DNA of 57,699 bases. It comes from Sedimentisphaerales bacterium (GTDB taxonomy: Bacteria; Planctomycetota; Phycisphaerae; Sedimentisphaerales; Anaerobacaceae). The position numbers were made by a program, and so were the translations under genes. Shown here in pieces: positions 18,932 through 28,257 of this stretch (positions are counted from its first letter, which is position 1; each line of letters opens with the position of its first letter). Below the pieces are notes generated by a model. It worked only from the letters and a program-made list of their open reading frames with translations, was not told the DNA's origin and ran no database searches. The stretch lies in the NCBI GenBank assembly GCA_016932835.1, contig JAFGCD010000028.1:1-57699 (forward strand), written 5' to 3'.

Positions 18932-19654
18932 TCAATCCTGACTGTCAAGCTCAGAACTCGATAAAACGGGCATGTCTTTACCCTTGGCAGGCGTTATCAC
19001 ACCACCACTGATCAAAAACCGGAAAGCCTCCTCAACCGTCATTTCCAGATCGATAACCGTCTTCTTGGGAAGCATTATCACGAAACCTGTGAACGGCGTC
19101 GGCGACGTAGGAACAAGAACCGTCAAAAATTCCTTCCTGACGCTCTCCGTCACGTTCTTAAGCCCCGAACCCGTAACAAGCCCCAAAGACCATATCCCCT
19201 TGCGGGGATACTCAACCGCAACAACCCTTGAAAACGAAAGTCGCCGCTGCTGCTCCGGCGCAAGCAGAAAATCCGTCACCTGTTTTATATAGGGATAAAC
19301 CCTCCTGAAGACAGGCGTATTCAGAATGAAACCCTCGATCATACGCCATAGAGCCCTGCCGAAAACACTCGCCAAAATGGCCCCCACAAGGCACACGCCA
19401 ACTACTGCGATAACAAATCCGACTATCGAACCGGCCTTACCATCGACGAGTATCTTGGTCAGGTCAGCCTGAGAAATCCACTCCTCACCCTTGAAATGAA
19501 CTATCAGCTTAACAAGACCGCGATTGATATGCACGCTGATATTGTCCTGGATGAAAGTGTAGGCCAGAACAAAAATCCAGATAGTCAGAACCGCTGGCAG
19601 CAATACTGCCATGCCGCGGAGAAAGTAGCCTTTGAGACGTCCTGTTACCGGCAT
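18932..19654 (-). CDS. DUF502 membrane protein
   Basis: A 240-residue DUF502 protein with two transmembrane helices (about 12-35 and 77-100) and a soluble C-terminal domain. The family motifs LNTPVFRRVYPYIKQVTDF and FVIMLPKKTVIDLEMTVEEA are present. The N-terminal FLRGMAVLLPAVLTIW is also typical. Function is not established; plant relatives (LCV/COV-like) act at membranes. A second, shorter DUF502 gene is at 47107-47679. It lies between the hibernation factor gene and the flippase-like gene on the same strand and is probably co-transcribed with them. Confidence 0.85.
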   Translation of the reverse strand: MPVTGRLKGYFLRGMAVLLPAVLTIWIFVLAYTFIQDNISVHINRGLVKLIVHFKGEEWISQADLTKILVDGKAGSIVGFVIAVVGVCLVGAILASVFGRALWRMIEGFILNTPVFRRVYPYIKQVTDFLLAPEQQRRLSFSRVVAVEYPRKGIWSLGLVTGSGLKNVTESVRKEFLTVLVPTSPTPFTGFVIMLPKKTVIDLEMTVEEAFRFLISGGVITPAKGKDMPVLSSSELDSQD

Positions 19655-19748
19655 ATCTTTAACGCCAGATCCTTATGTACTTGTCCACAATCTTTCGCCC
19701 TCTCCTTCATACAGGGGCACGTGCCCGCCTGTCGCCCATACCCGTAAA

Positions 19749-20801
19749 TTACTCCGCCGGCTTCGCGCAGTCAACAGAAAACTCCTTGGGCAAATGAGCG
19801 CCGGCCAAATGGATGATCGCCCCAGGAACCGAAGCAAGAAGCCAGATAACCCGCTGGCACAACGCAAGAGCCACGGCATCGCCCTGAGAAACGCTGGGAA
19901 CCGCGAAATTCACGAAGAGAAGGACAAGGGCCCCCTCGACGACAACCGCCCCGCCGATGCTCACCGGAACTGCGCCGATTACCCATACCAGCGTGAAAAA
20001 CACGTAATAATACTTGACGCCCGCCTCGATCCCGAGATTCTTACCCAAAAACCAGAAACCGGTAATAGTGGTTATCTGCAGCAAAACCGTAAGCCAAAAA
20101 GTCGCCAGAATCACAAGAGGTCTTCTGCCGTACAGCTTGCCCGCATACACAAGCTTCTCCGCCATTAGCCTCGCATGCACGCAGGCAGCACCCCAGACTC
20201 GCTTGAGCATTGCCCGCCCTCCGGCATGCACCAAAAATCCCCCAAGAACCGCCGCAACCACTAAACCAGTCACCGGCCAGTACCGTGATAAAACGCCGCC
20301 CGAACCGGACTTCGCGGCAAACTCTATCTTCTGCCCCGCAGACCGCAGGAAGACCACATAGAAGAAAAAAGCAATTATCAAAGTACTCGCCAGGCCTATC
20401 GCCCTGTCCACAAGCACGCTAAGGCCGGCCTCAAACCGCTTCTCAGTATGTTTGCCCACATACCATATCCGAATCAAATCCCCCCCGATTGAGCTTGGCA
20501 TGACGTTGTTGTAGAACCAACCCAACAAATAAAGCCTTACAGCGGCCAAAAAATCAATATATATGGCCTGAGTCCGCAGCAGCAGCCACCAGCGCAGCCC
20601 AACCAAGACCTGACTGACGCAGAAAACCCCGAATACGCAACCAAAAACCCACATATCCATTCGGACGAAGACACCTTTAAGCTCCGACCATCGATCACCT
20701 GAGGATAACCACATTATCGCAGCAACAACACCCCCGGCGACTACTGCGATACGCAGGATCAGGAATACGTGCCTTCTGTTTCTCGATTTGTCCTGGGCCA
20801 C
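19749..20801 (-). CDS. Lysylphosphatidylglycerol synthase TM-type (flippase-like) integral membrane protein
   Basis: A 350-residue protein with about eight transmembrane helices, matching the UPF0104/LPG-synthase transmembrane family. Family landmarks are GWFYNNVMPSSIGGDLIRIW in the first third, VDRAIGLAST, and the late GAVPVSIGGAVVVEGALVLL. It lacks the C-terminal aminoacyl-transferase domain of MprF, so it corresponds to the flippase half only and probably moves or modifies a lipid or glycolipid. The start is a GTG at 20801. A TTGCCA-17-TATTAT promoter lies just upstream (20841-20869), making it the likely first gene of the run ending with HPr. Confidence 0.82.
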   Translation of the reverse strand: MAQDKSRNRRHVFLILRIAVVAGGVVAAIMWLSSGDRWSELKGVFVRMDMWVFGCVFGVFCVSQVLVGLRWWLLLRTQAIYIDFLAAVRLYLLGWFYNNVMPSSIGGDLIRIWYVGKHTEKRFEAGLSVLVDRAIGLASTLIIAFFFYVVFLRSAGQKIEFAAKSGSGGVLSRYWPVTGLVVAAVLGGFLVHAGGRAMLKRVWGAACVHARLMAEKLVYAGKLYGRRPLVILATFWLTVLLQITTITGFWFLGKNLGIEAGVKYYYVFFTLVWVIGAVPVSIGGAVVVEGALVLLFVNFAVPSVSQGDAVALALCQRVIWLLASVPGAIIHLAGAHLPKEFSVDCAKPAE

Positions 20802-20840
20802 TGAGCTAACTTTCTATTAAGCGAGACCTTGCTTCAGTCG

Positions 20841-20869
20841 ATAATAACAGGTAAAACCTACCCTGGCAA
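20841..20869 (-). promoter_or_regulatory. Promoter of the flippase-DUF502-hpf-ptsN-HPr run
   Basis: Read on the minus strand, TTGCCA (20869-20864) and TATTAT (20846-20841) are 17 bases apart, close to the sigma70 consensus. Transcription would start about 30 bases before the GTG at 20801. A short inverted repeat (CTACC/GGTAG, about 20857-20876) overlaps the -35 and could be an operator. Confidence 0.55.
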
Positions 20870-20905
20870 GCAGGTAGAACCGGCCATTATAGGAGATTAA
20901 TATCA

Positions 20906-21319
20906 GTGAGTGAAAGCAAGGTTATTGAAGAAGGACTCGAATTTACCCCGAAATTTGACGAAAACGGGCTTATTACCGCCATCGCTCAAGATGCAAATAC
21001 AGGCCAGATCCTGATGGTCGCATACATGAATCGCCGGGCGCTCGATTTAACGATAAAAAACGGTTACGCCACGTATTTCAGCAGATCACGACAAAAACTG
21101 TGGAAAAAGGGCGAACAAAGCGGACATCTACAGAAAGTGCGGCAAATCCTGGTCGATTGCGACCAGGACTGCCTGATCCTAAAGGTAGCCGTTGATGCAG
21201 GCCAATGCCACGTAGGATACCAGTCCTGTTTCTATCGGGCTGTAAAAGAAAACAGCGAAAAAAAGCTCGAATTCGTCGCTGAAAAAACGTATGACCCGGA
21301 CGAAGCTTACCGGAAGTGA
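20906..21319 (+). CDS. hisI: Phosphoribosyl-AMP cyclohydrolase
   Basis: A 137-residue HisI that opens the adenine ring of phosphoribosyl-AMP in histidine biosynthesis, in the cytoplasm. The metal-binding signature is present: [20 protein letters not shown], preceded by [20 protein letters not shown]. It is the single-domain form; there is no HisE (pyrophosphohydrolase) fusion and no other his gene is nearby. The start is a GTG at 20906, ten bases after AGGAG; no in-frame ATG fits. It is divergent from the flippase gene. Confidence 0.95.
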   Translation: MSESKVIEEGLEFTPKFDENGLITAIAQDANTGQILMVAYMNRRALDLTIKNGYATYFSRSRQKLWKKGEQSGHLQKVRQILVDCDQDCLILKVAVDAGQCHVGYQSCFYRAVKENSEKKLEFVAEKTYDPDEAYRK

Positions 21320-21486
21320 GAATTCAGCCATGTTCTGCAGCAATACATTGATCTGCCGTACCGGAATTTGAAGTGATTCGAGCGTAAGCACTAAGCGGAA
21401 AAAAAGGCTCTTGTCCTATAATAGCCGGAAATTTTTGCCCGTTCGGTCGTTTTTTTGAAGAATTTGCTGTAATTTCCCGTTTGGCT

Positions 21487-21495
21487 TGCTATAAT
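21487..21495 (+). promoter_or_regulatory. Extended -10 promoter of the giant modular protein
   Basis: A TG dinucleotide at 21487-21488 is followed after one base by a perfect TATAAT at 21490-21495. No good -35 is found at 16-18 bases, as is usual for extended -10 promoters. Transcription would start near 21502, leaving a 238-base leader. Confidence 0.5.
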
Positions 21496-21501
21496 GAAAT
21501 G

Positions 21502-21739
21502 TTATACGAAGAAATTGCAATATTACTACACCAGCCTGAGGAGCGGGTGCGATGGTGTGCTATTGTCATCTTCGGTTTTTCTGCTGTCCGGCGTTTTTGC
21601 GGCACGCCGGCATGTTAGCTGCACCCGGTAACTGTTTCCTTGAGATGGAATTGGTTCTCTGAGTGACTGTTGTCACACAACGCATATTTGGTATTCAAAA
21701 CCTGTTAAGGAAAGCTTTTTTCTGTTGGAGGTTCGAATC
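21502..21739 (+). promoter_or_regulatory. Structured 5' leader, possible pseudoknot
   Basis: This region between hisI and the giant gene has several complementary segments. ACACCA (21528-21533) pairs with TGGTGT (21553-21558). Within that hairpin loop, CGGGTGC (21544-21550) pairs with GCACCCG (21621-21627), giving a possible pseudoknot. CCGGCGT (21588-21594) pairs with ACGCCGG (21604-21610). A GGAGG site (21727-21731) precedes the ATG at 21740. No known riboswitch class was recognised. Confidence 0.4.
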
Positions 21740-24700
21740 ATGAAATCTGCAAAACTAACACTATTGTCGGCGTTGACGCTGTTCCTGCTGTTCGGTGTCG
21801 CCCCCGCTGTCCGGGCGGACTGGGACCCCGGACAACCACACAAAATGCACCACCCGCAACTGCCAAACCCGGAAGGCTGGGATGTTTGCATACGCGACCA
21901 GTGGGTAGCCGACGATTTTGAATGCTCCCAAACCGCCCCAATCGAAGATATTCACTTCTGGGTCTCATGGCGAGGTGACGACATCGGGGATATAGACTCG
22001 ATCGAACCGGACATATCTATCTGGAGCGACTCAGGCGGCCGGCCAGGTATGCGCCTGTGGACATGGAACTGGGAAGGTGACGTCACAGGCCGATTTTACG
22101 GCACAGGCATTCAGGGCTGGGTCTGCCCAGGCTCTGTTCCGCCCGAGATGATACCCGGCGACCATCAAATGTTCTTTCAAGTCAATATCACAAACATTAA
22201 AGACCCATTTACACAGATAGAAGGAACAACCTATTGGCTCGTCGTAAAGGCAAACATGCCCACGGGACCCGTGCTGGGCTGGAAGACTTCCGCTTCGGAG
22301 CCCCCCCTGGGACCGCTCGGACCTATCTGGGGCTCGCCGGCACAGTGGTCGATGGGACCGGATACCGGAGCGCCGTGGCAGCCTGTCGAAACAGGGACAA
22401 CAACGATACAACTGCATGATATGGCATTTGTCATTACCGGAGAACCAACTTTCATACCCTACGAACCCCCGACATTGCAGGTAGGACCATGGCTGGTCTG
22501 CGAAGACTGGCACAGATGGATCTCGCCTGACGATACAATACCCGTTCATCTGCAGATAATTGACCCCTGCAACGATATAACACATGTGGATTTCTCCTGG
22601 GCCTTCTACGACCCAGCCGGAGGTCCGCTCGATTGGCATCTTTTCTATACCGACACGGACGGCAATGAACCAACGCTTACAACACTTCCAGACCCTTATG
22701 CGCCGCCGGAAGGAGACGGGTGGAAAGGATACCTCGAACCAGGCGCCATACCAATGCCAGGAGGAAATGAGCCCGTCAGAGTCGTTCTAAAGGCTGAAGG
22801 TTACACCATAGACAGCTTCTTCGATATAACATACGAGATAGAACTCGACCCAAGCCCTCCGGATAAAGTAGAAGTGATTACTGAAGTCCAGGACGACACG
22901 CTGATTGTCGATGTAAATCCGAATCCTGACTATCCTCAGGACATCGACTATGTCGTAGTCGAGGTCGAACCCAAGGAAGAGTACTACCAGAAACCCATTC
23001 CGCGTCTCAATCAGCTAAATGATAACCGGCTGTACGACGGAGGATACCATTGCGCGCCGACGGCCACCGCCGCCTGCCTGAAATACTTCGAAGGCCAGGG
23101 TGACCCTGACATCGCCGGCGGACTCAGTGGAGACGACCTCACCGATGCATTAGCCGAGGCCCAGGGAACCAACAAGGGTGGAAAAGGAACCGGCTTCTCG
23201 GAATGGGTAAACGGAACAAAGAACTGGATCGACGACCACGGCGGCGGATACTCGGTACGCTCAGGTAGCTTCGACTGGAAGACTGCAAGAGACGAACTCG
23301 AACGCTGTCAAGACGTTCTCGTCCGGCTTGAGTGGCCAAGCGGCTTCGGCCACGCACTGACACTCAGTTCCGTTCATAACACCCCCCAGGCCGACGGAAC
23401 GATTCGAATCGACCTGATGGATCCCTATGGCGGTACAACCTCCGAAGGAGACCTCAATCCCAATACAGGCGGATTTGACAACTTCGAAGGAGCATCCGGA
23501 AATAGGGGCACCTTCTCACACATGATTATTATATGTCCGGAAGAAGAAGGACCCGGCGGCGGTGGAGGCGGAAGCACACAGCCAGGCCCAGATCCTGCGC
23601 CTATTCCGATCCCCCTGCCCGACCCCGGAAAATACTTCGTGCGAGTAACCGTTGTTGACGTTACCAACCACGCTGCCACATTGATCAGCATAGTCGAGCG
23701 AAACGAACCTGAATTCGGCGATGCACCTGAAGGCGCGTTGGCGTATCCTTCGACCTGCAAAATGGGAGCCTTCCCGACATGCATGAACGTCGGACCGGCA
23801 ATGTGGATACAGCATTTCAGTTCCGGACGCCTCTTCTTCGGACCGTTGGTTGACAGTGAACCCGAAGGCAACGCCGGATTTTGCCCCATGTTCAATCCTA
23901 ATACGTACAACCAGGACGAATGCTTCGGCGACGCAGACGCCGGTTTGATAAAGCCCCCGGCTTATACCATTGTAGGCCCGGTAGGCTCCGAATCCGTCGT
24001 TCCATGTATCACGACTCAGACCGGTTCGCTCGGCACAGTATGCCAGCCGGCAGTATGGGGTGCTAATATCGACATTCACGTCACCAACAACACCCCGGCC
24101 GAGGCGTATGTAAATGTCCTCGTGGACTGGAACAAGAGCGGCGAATGGAGCGGCCAGAGCACCTGTCCGCCGTGTCTCGGAGGCGCTATGACCCCCGAAC
24201 ACATCCTCGTTGACTTCCCAATACCCCCAGGCCACAGCGGACCTATCTCTATGCTAATGCCCGCAGGCAATACCTTCCTGATCGGGCCATATGCCGGATA
24301 CGTCTGGACACGCTTTACCGTCACGCCTAACAGAATGGGCAACGGGTGGCCCGGTGACGGAGAGTTCAGCGACGGCGAGACCGAAGACTACTTGATTCAG
24401 CTGGATCCCGCCCCGCAAACCCAGGAATGCGACTGGAACGAAGGCGACGACCACAAGATGCACCATCCGCAACTGCCCGACCTCAGTCCGACCGGTATTG
24501 ATGTCGATATGTTCTGGACGCCGCTGGCCGATGACTTCATGTGTTCCGAGAGCGGCAAGATTACAGATATTCACTTCTGGGGTTCCTTCGCCGACGATTG
24601 TCTGCCGCCGGGAGGACCCGGAAGCCTGACATTCCAGGTCACCATTTACTCCGACATTCCTGCTACCATAGATCATCACAGCATGCCCGGCGACGTATTG

Positions 24701-27700
24701 TGGGGTCCGAGGGTATTCACCCCATGCGAATATACGGTGGAAAGAATGCCCGATGGGCCCGAAGACTGGTATGACCCGATAACCGGAGTGTATTTCCAGC
24801 AGAATCACTTCCAGGCATACCAGTACAACATCTGCATTGATGATGAAGACGTCTTCCACCAGGAAAAAGGAACGATATACTGGCTGGAAATCAAGGACCT
24901 CCCCGACGCCGGCTTCGAACCTGACTACACCTTCGGCTGGAAAACAACCCAGCTCGACCTCCGCTGGAACGACGACGCTGTCTATCGTCCCACAGCCGGT
25001 GGATGGGCCGAGTTGAAATATCCGGAAGGGCATGTGTATCATCCCGAATCGCTCGATCTGGCCTTCGTCATTACCGGCGAGCCCGATCCCGAGCCCGATA
25101 TCGACTGGGGCGATGCGCCCGACCCCACCTATCCCACGTGGGCCGCAAGTCTTGGCGCCAGCCACACGATCGTACCTGGCATATTCATGGGCAACACCGT
25201 TGATCGGGACCCGGACGGCCAGCCGACCGCAAATGCCGACGGTGATGACATCGACTCCGTAATCAACGACGAAGACGGTGTCACATTCGATACGCCGCTG
25301 ATCCCGGGCCAGCCGGCCCAGATAACCGTAAACGCCTCGCAAGCCGGGCCGTTTATCAGCATCTGGATTGACTACGGCGCCGACGGCGGATGGGCCGAAG
25401 CCGAGGACTACGTTGTCCAGAGTCAAATGGCGACGGTAGCCGGCAACAATTCCTTCCCGTTCGTAGTTCCCGCCACTGCTGTGCCTGGGCGAACCTATGT
25501 CCGCGTCCGCTTCACCACAAATCCGCAAATCGGCTTCAGCGGGCATGCAACAAACGGAGAAGTCGAGGATTACCTCGTTACTATCGAAGCGCCTTACGAA
25601 CCCAAGCCTCCCGTCCCGCATCTGAAGTGGTCGCAACCGCCGATCGAACTCGACCCGGTTCCCGGTGTAATGCCGACTTACTGTGGATGGGACCAGTTGT
25701 CCCTCTCAACGAAGGAACTTGCAGGACAACTCGCTGTCTGGCAGATGGCAGCCGATGATTTCAGGTGCCTCGGCAGAATGCCGATCACCTCGATTCACTG
25801 GTGGGGTTCTTATAAAAACTGGACCGAGCAGGATATTCCGCCCGGAGCCAGACCTGTATCCTGGCGAATTGGATTCTGGAGCAATGCGCCAATTGACGCG
25901 CTCCACCCGTACAGCCGCCCGGAAAAACTCCTGCACGTAATCACCGTGGACCCGTCCCAGGTAGAAGAGATATGGGTCGGAATGGACATGTTCCCGGACC
26001 CGGATATTTTGCCTGAGTCCTGTTTCCAGTACTACGTGCAGTTGATGCCGGAAGACTACTTCTGGCAGGATAGCTACATTGAGGATAATAACGGCGATAC
26101 GGTCTTCTGGATCAGTATCACCGCAGTCTATGAGGGCTTCCCAGGACCGGAATACCCCTGGGGTTGGAAAACCAGACCGGAACACTGGATGGACGACGCT
26201 GTTGCATTCTCGCTCTTCCAGGACGACCTTAGAGTCGGCCAGGTCCTCGACCCGGCTACAATAACGCCGCTTGAAGCTACCGTCTGTGAAGAACCCGAAA
26301 GCTACGATCTCGCTTTCGAACTCGACACCGACCCCAATTACATCAAGTGGGAACAGCCGTTTACAGGGCTGCGACATTGGCCTCACTACGAAGACGAAGA
26401 ATCAATGGGCCAAGAGATTATAGTAACGCCCACCAAGCACGAGCAGCTCCCAGATGTCACACTGCCGGGACTCCATTGTCACGATTCTGTCTTCGGACAG
26501 ATTACACTTGCCGACGACTGGAACTGCGAAGGCGGTGAAGTAACCGACCTGCACTGGTACGGCAACTATGAAGTCGATGCGCTCGGCCAGGAAAAAAGAG
26601 GACGAGGCATTCAGTCGTTCCATCTCAGCATACACGACAATGCCTCGCCTGAGTGCCTTCCCGCAGAACCGGAAGTCATGGGAATCGACATCCTCTTCGC
26701 CGAAGCATCAGAGACCTATACAGGCCTGATTAACAACGAAGGGTGCAGGATATATCGCTACGATTACGATCTTCCTAATCCCTTCCCGCAAGAAGAAGGG
26801 CGGAAGTATTGGTTCGATATCGCCGCAAGTTGCGTCGAACCGGCGAATCCTGCTATATGGAGGTGGCAGGAAGCCGGCAGAACAACAAACCCGACCCTCT
26901 GCGGCGCCGCAGAGAAGAACGTCCCCTCTCCGGGTATGTGGAAGACTATCACGTGGCCTCCGATACCGCCGTCAACGGAAAACCGTTACAGTGATATGGC
27001 ATTTGCCATCACCAACGGCCCGAGACAGCCGGAAGTCCTGGTCCAACGCCTCGTAGCCGATGATTGGGAATGTACGACCAGGCAGCCGGTTGTCGCCGCG
27101 GTTTGGTGGGGCTCATACATAGGCTATCGTTACAACGCCTGCCGGTGCCTCACCGCCCCGAGACCGGTCAAGCCCGACTACTTCCTGCTTACAATGTGGA
27201 CAGATGTCCCCGCAAATGTGGACCTGCCCTACAGTCATCCGGGCATAAAGATATGGGAGTACAAGGCCTATGAATACGATGAGGTAATGGTCGGATACGA
27301 CAAATATCCGGAAGACGTCCCCGGTGCCCAGTATGGTCGTGAACCGGTATTCAGATATTCGGTCCGACTGCCTATGGACGCCTGGTTCCACCAGGAAGAA
27401 GACGATGCTATCTTCTGGTTCAGTGCAGTCGCTGTGTACCAGGATATGACAGACCCAATCTATCCCTGGGGCTGGACAAATCACTCGCATGTATTCAACG
27501 ACGACGCCGTAGCGGGAACAAAGGACCCGACCGGCGAGTGGATATGGGAAGAACTCTATGACCAGACGGGCATTAGCGAGGATATGTCGTTCATCCTCTT
27601 CACGGAACCCGGATGTTTCCCGAGTAACGATCCTAATTACATAGAATGGCTCAGAGTTGGCAAACCACAATGCTGGTGCTTCAAGCGACAATGTTATGGT

Positions 27701-28015
27701 GATTCCGACGGCGATAAGGAAGGTAGTCCGAAGATAGGGTACTACTATGTCCACTATGATGACCTTAACGTTCTGACGACAGTATGGAAAATCTCAGAGC
27801 CGCCTCACGGCCCGGGTATTGCCACGGCCACGGGACCGGCGCCTAAACTCACCCCAGGCATCTGCGCCGACTTTGCCCATGATATCGAAGGTAGCCCGAA
27901 GATAGGATACTTCAGAGTCCACTACAATGATTTGAATAAACTAATGGCAAGCTGGAATATAGCAGAACCGCCTCACGGTCCAGGGCTTCCTACGGATTGC
28001 GGAGGAGACCTTTAG
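21740..28015 (+). CDS. Giant secreted modular protein with C39-like peptidase and dockerin-like tail
   Basis: A 2091-residue secreted protein. The ATG at 21740 follows GGAGG and starts a clear signal peptide (LTLLSALTLFLLFGV, then APAVRA). A module of about 200 residues occurs five times (about 30-235, 900-1120, 1293-1532, 1535-1763, 1767-1958), with ADDF or ADDW, then Cys, IHFW-like and WGS, later WGWKT, DDAV and DLAFVITGEP; it resembles the DUF7901 family named in planctomycete genomes (tentative). Two GEVED-type domains (about 658-889, 1121-1286) end in GEVEDYLV-like motifs. A C39/papain-like domain (about 420-565) has candidate residues C438 (HCAPTAT), H538 (GFGHALTL) and D561. A Gly-rich linker follows. 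The end carries two dockerin-like copies sharing EGSPKIGY and DLN. Probably a cell-surface or extracellular protein. Confidence 0.85.
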   Translation: MKSAKLTLLSALTLFLLFGVAPAVRADWDPGQPHKMHHPQLPNPEGWDVCIRDQWVADDFECSQTAPIEDIHFWVSWRGDDIGDIDSIEPDISIWSDSGGRPGMRLWTWNWEGDVTGRFYGTGIQGWVCPGSVPPEMIPGDHQMFFQVNITNIKDPFTQIEGTTYWLVVKANMPTGPVLGWKTSASEPPLGPLGPIWGSPAQWSMGPDTGAPWQPVETGTTTIQLHDMAFVITGEPTFIPYEPPTLQVGPWLVCEDWHRWISPDDTIPVHLQIIDPCNDITHVDFSWAFYDPAGGPLDWHLFYTDTDGNEPTLTTLPDPYAPPEGDGWKGYLEPGAIPMPGGNEPVRVVLKAEGYTIDSFFDITYEIELDPSPPDKVEVITEVQDDTLIVDVNPNPDYPQDIDYVVVEVEPKEEYYQKPIPRLNQLNDNRLYDGGYHCAPTATAACLKYFEGQGDPDIAGGLSGDDLTDALAEAQGTNKGGKGTGFSEWVNGTKNWIDDHGGGYSVRSGSFDWKTARDELERCQDVLVRLEWPSGFGHALTLSSVHNTPQADGTIRIDLMDPYGGTTSEGDLNPNTGGFDNFEGASGNRGTFSHMIIICPEEEGPGGGGGGSTQPGPDPAPIPIPLPDPGKYFVRVTVVDVTNHAATLISIVERNEPEFGDAPEGALAYPSTCKMGAFPTCMNVGPAMWIQHFSSGRLFFGPLVDSEPEGNAGFCPMFNPNTYNQDECFGDADAGLIKPPAYTIVGPVGSESVVPCITTQTGSLGTVCQPAVWGANIDIHVTNNTPAEAYVNVLVDWNKSGEWSGQSTCPPCLGGAMTPEHILVDFPIPPGHSGPISMLMPAGNTFLIGPYAGYVWTRFTVTPNRMGNGWPGDGEFSDGETEDYLIQLDPAPQTQECDWNEGDDHKMHHPQLPDLSPTGIDVDMFWTPLADDFMCSESGKITDIHFWGSFADDCLPPGGPGSLTFQVTIYSDIPATIDHHSMPGDVLWGPRVFTPCEYTVERMPDGPEDWYDPITGVYFQQNHFQAYQYNICIDDEDVFHQEKGTIYWLEIKDLPDAGFEPDYTFGWKTTQLDLRWNDDAVYRPTAGGWAELKYPEGHVYHPESLDLAFVITGEPDPEPDIDWGDAPDPTYPTWAASLGASHTIVPGIFMGNTVDRDPDGQPTANADGDDIDSVINDEDGVTFDTPLIPGQPAQITVNASQAGPFISIWIDYGADGGWAEAEDYVVQSQMATVAGNNSFPFVVPATAVPGRTYVRVRFTTNPQIGFSGHATNGEVEDYLVTIEAPYEPKPPVPHLKWSQPPIELDPVPGVMPTYCGWDQLSLSTKELAGQLAVWQMAADDFRCLGRMPITSIHWWGSYKNWTEQDIPPGARPVSWRIGFWSNAPIDALHPYSRPEKLLHVITVDPSQVEEIWVGMDMFPDPDILPESCFQYYVQLMPEDYFWQDSYIEDNNGDTVFWISITAVYEGFPGPEYPWGWKTRPEHWMDDAVAFSLFQDDLRVGQVLDPATITPLEATVCEEPESYDLAFELDTDPNYIKWEQPFTGLRHWPHYEDEESMGQEIIVTPTKHEQLPDVTLPGLHCHDSVFGQITLADDWNCEGGEVTDLHWYGNYEVDALGQEKRGRGIQSFHLSIHDNASPECLPAEPEVMGIDILFAEASETYTGLINNEGCRIYRYDYDLPNPFPQEEGRKYWFDIAASCVEPANPAIWRWQEAGRTTNPTLCGAAEKNVPSPGMWKTITWPPIPPSTENRYSDMAFAITNGPRQPEVLVQRLVADDWECTTRQPVVAAVWWGSYIGYRYNACRCLTAPRPVKPDYFLLTMWTDVPANVDLPYSHPGIKIWEYKAYEYDEVMVGYDKYPEDVPGAQYGREPVFRYSVRLPMDAWFHQEEDDAIFWFSAVAVYQDMTDPIYPWGWTNHSHVFNDDAVAGTKDPTGEWIWEELYDQTGISEDMSFILFTEPGCFPSNDPNYIEWLRVGKPQCWCFKRQCYGDSDGDKEGSPKIGYYYVHYDDLNVLTTVWKISEPPHGPGIATATGPAPKLTPGICADFAHDIEGSPKIGYFRVHYNDLNKLMASWNIAEPPHGPGLPTDCGGDL

Positions 28016-28075
28016 AAGTGCAACGAAGACTCGTTTGATAAGTGAGTTTTGTCAACCGGAAAATCGTTAGATCAG

Positions 28076-28105
28076 AGAGGCCGGTCGTTAGACCGGCCTC
28101 TTTTT
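28076..28105 (+). terminator. Strong Rho-independent terminator
   Basis: An 11-base perfect stem, AGAGGCCGGTC (28076-28086) with GACCGGCCTCT (28091-28101), has a GTTA loop and runs into five Ts. It ends the giant modular gene. Its 3' side faces the convergent CcmF-like gene. Confidence 0.9.
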
Positions 28106-28257
28106 CGTCTGTCTAAGAGGAGATGCTCCTTCGCAAGACAATGCTTAAGCACAACATCTGATACTGCCTACCTTGTGACGGTCTGAATTTCGACACCGGC
28201 AAATCAAACACTGTGCCTAATGCCTTCGTTCTTCTTCCGCAAGGCTTATATCCGCAC

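Noticed and set aside
21727..21738. GGTTCGAATC, identical to a tRNA T-loop consensus
   Set aside because: It is part of the ribosome binding site and spacer of the giant gene; no acceptor, D or anticodon arms can be folded upstream.
24254..25636. 460-codon minus-strand frame opposite the giant secreted protein
   Set aside because: It is antisense to well-defined modules and has no domain or signal features.
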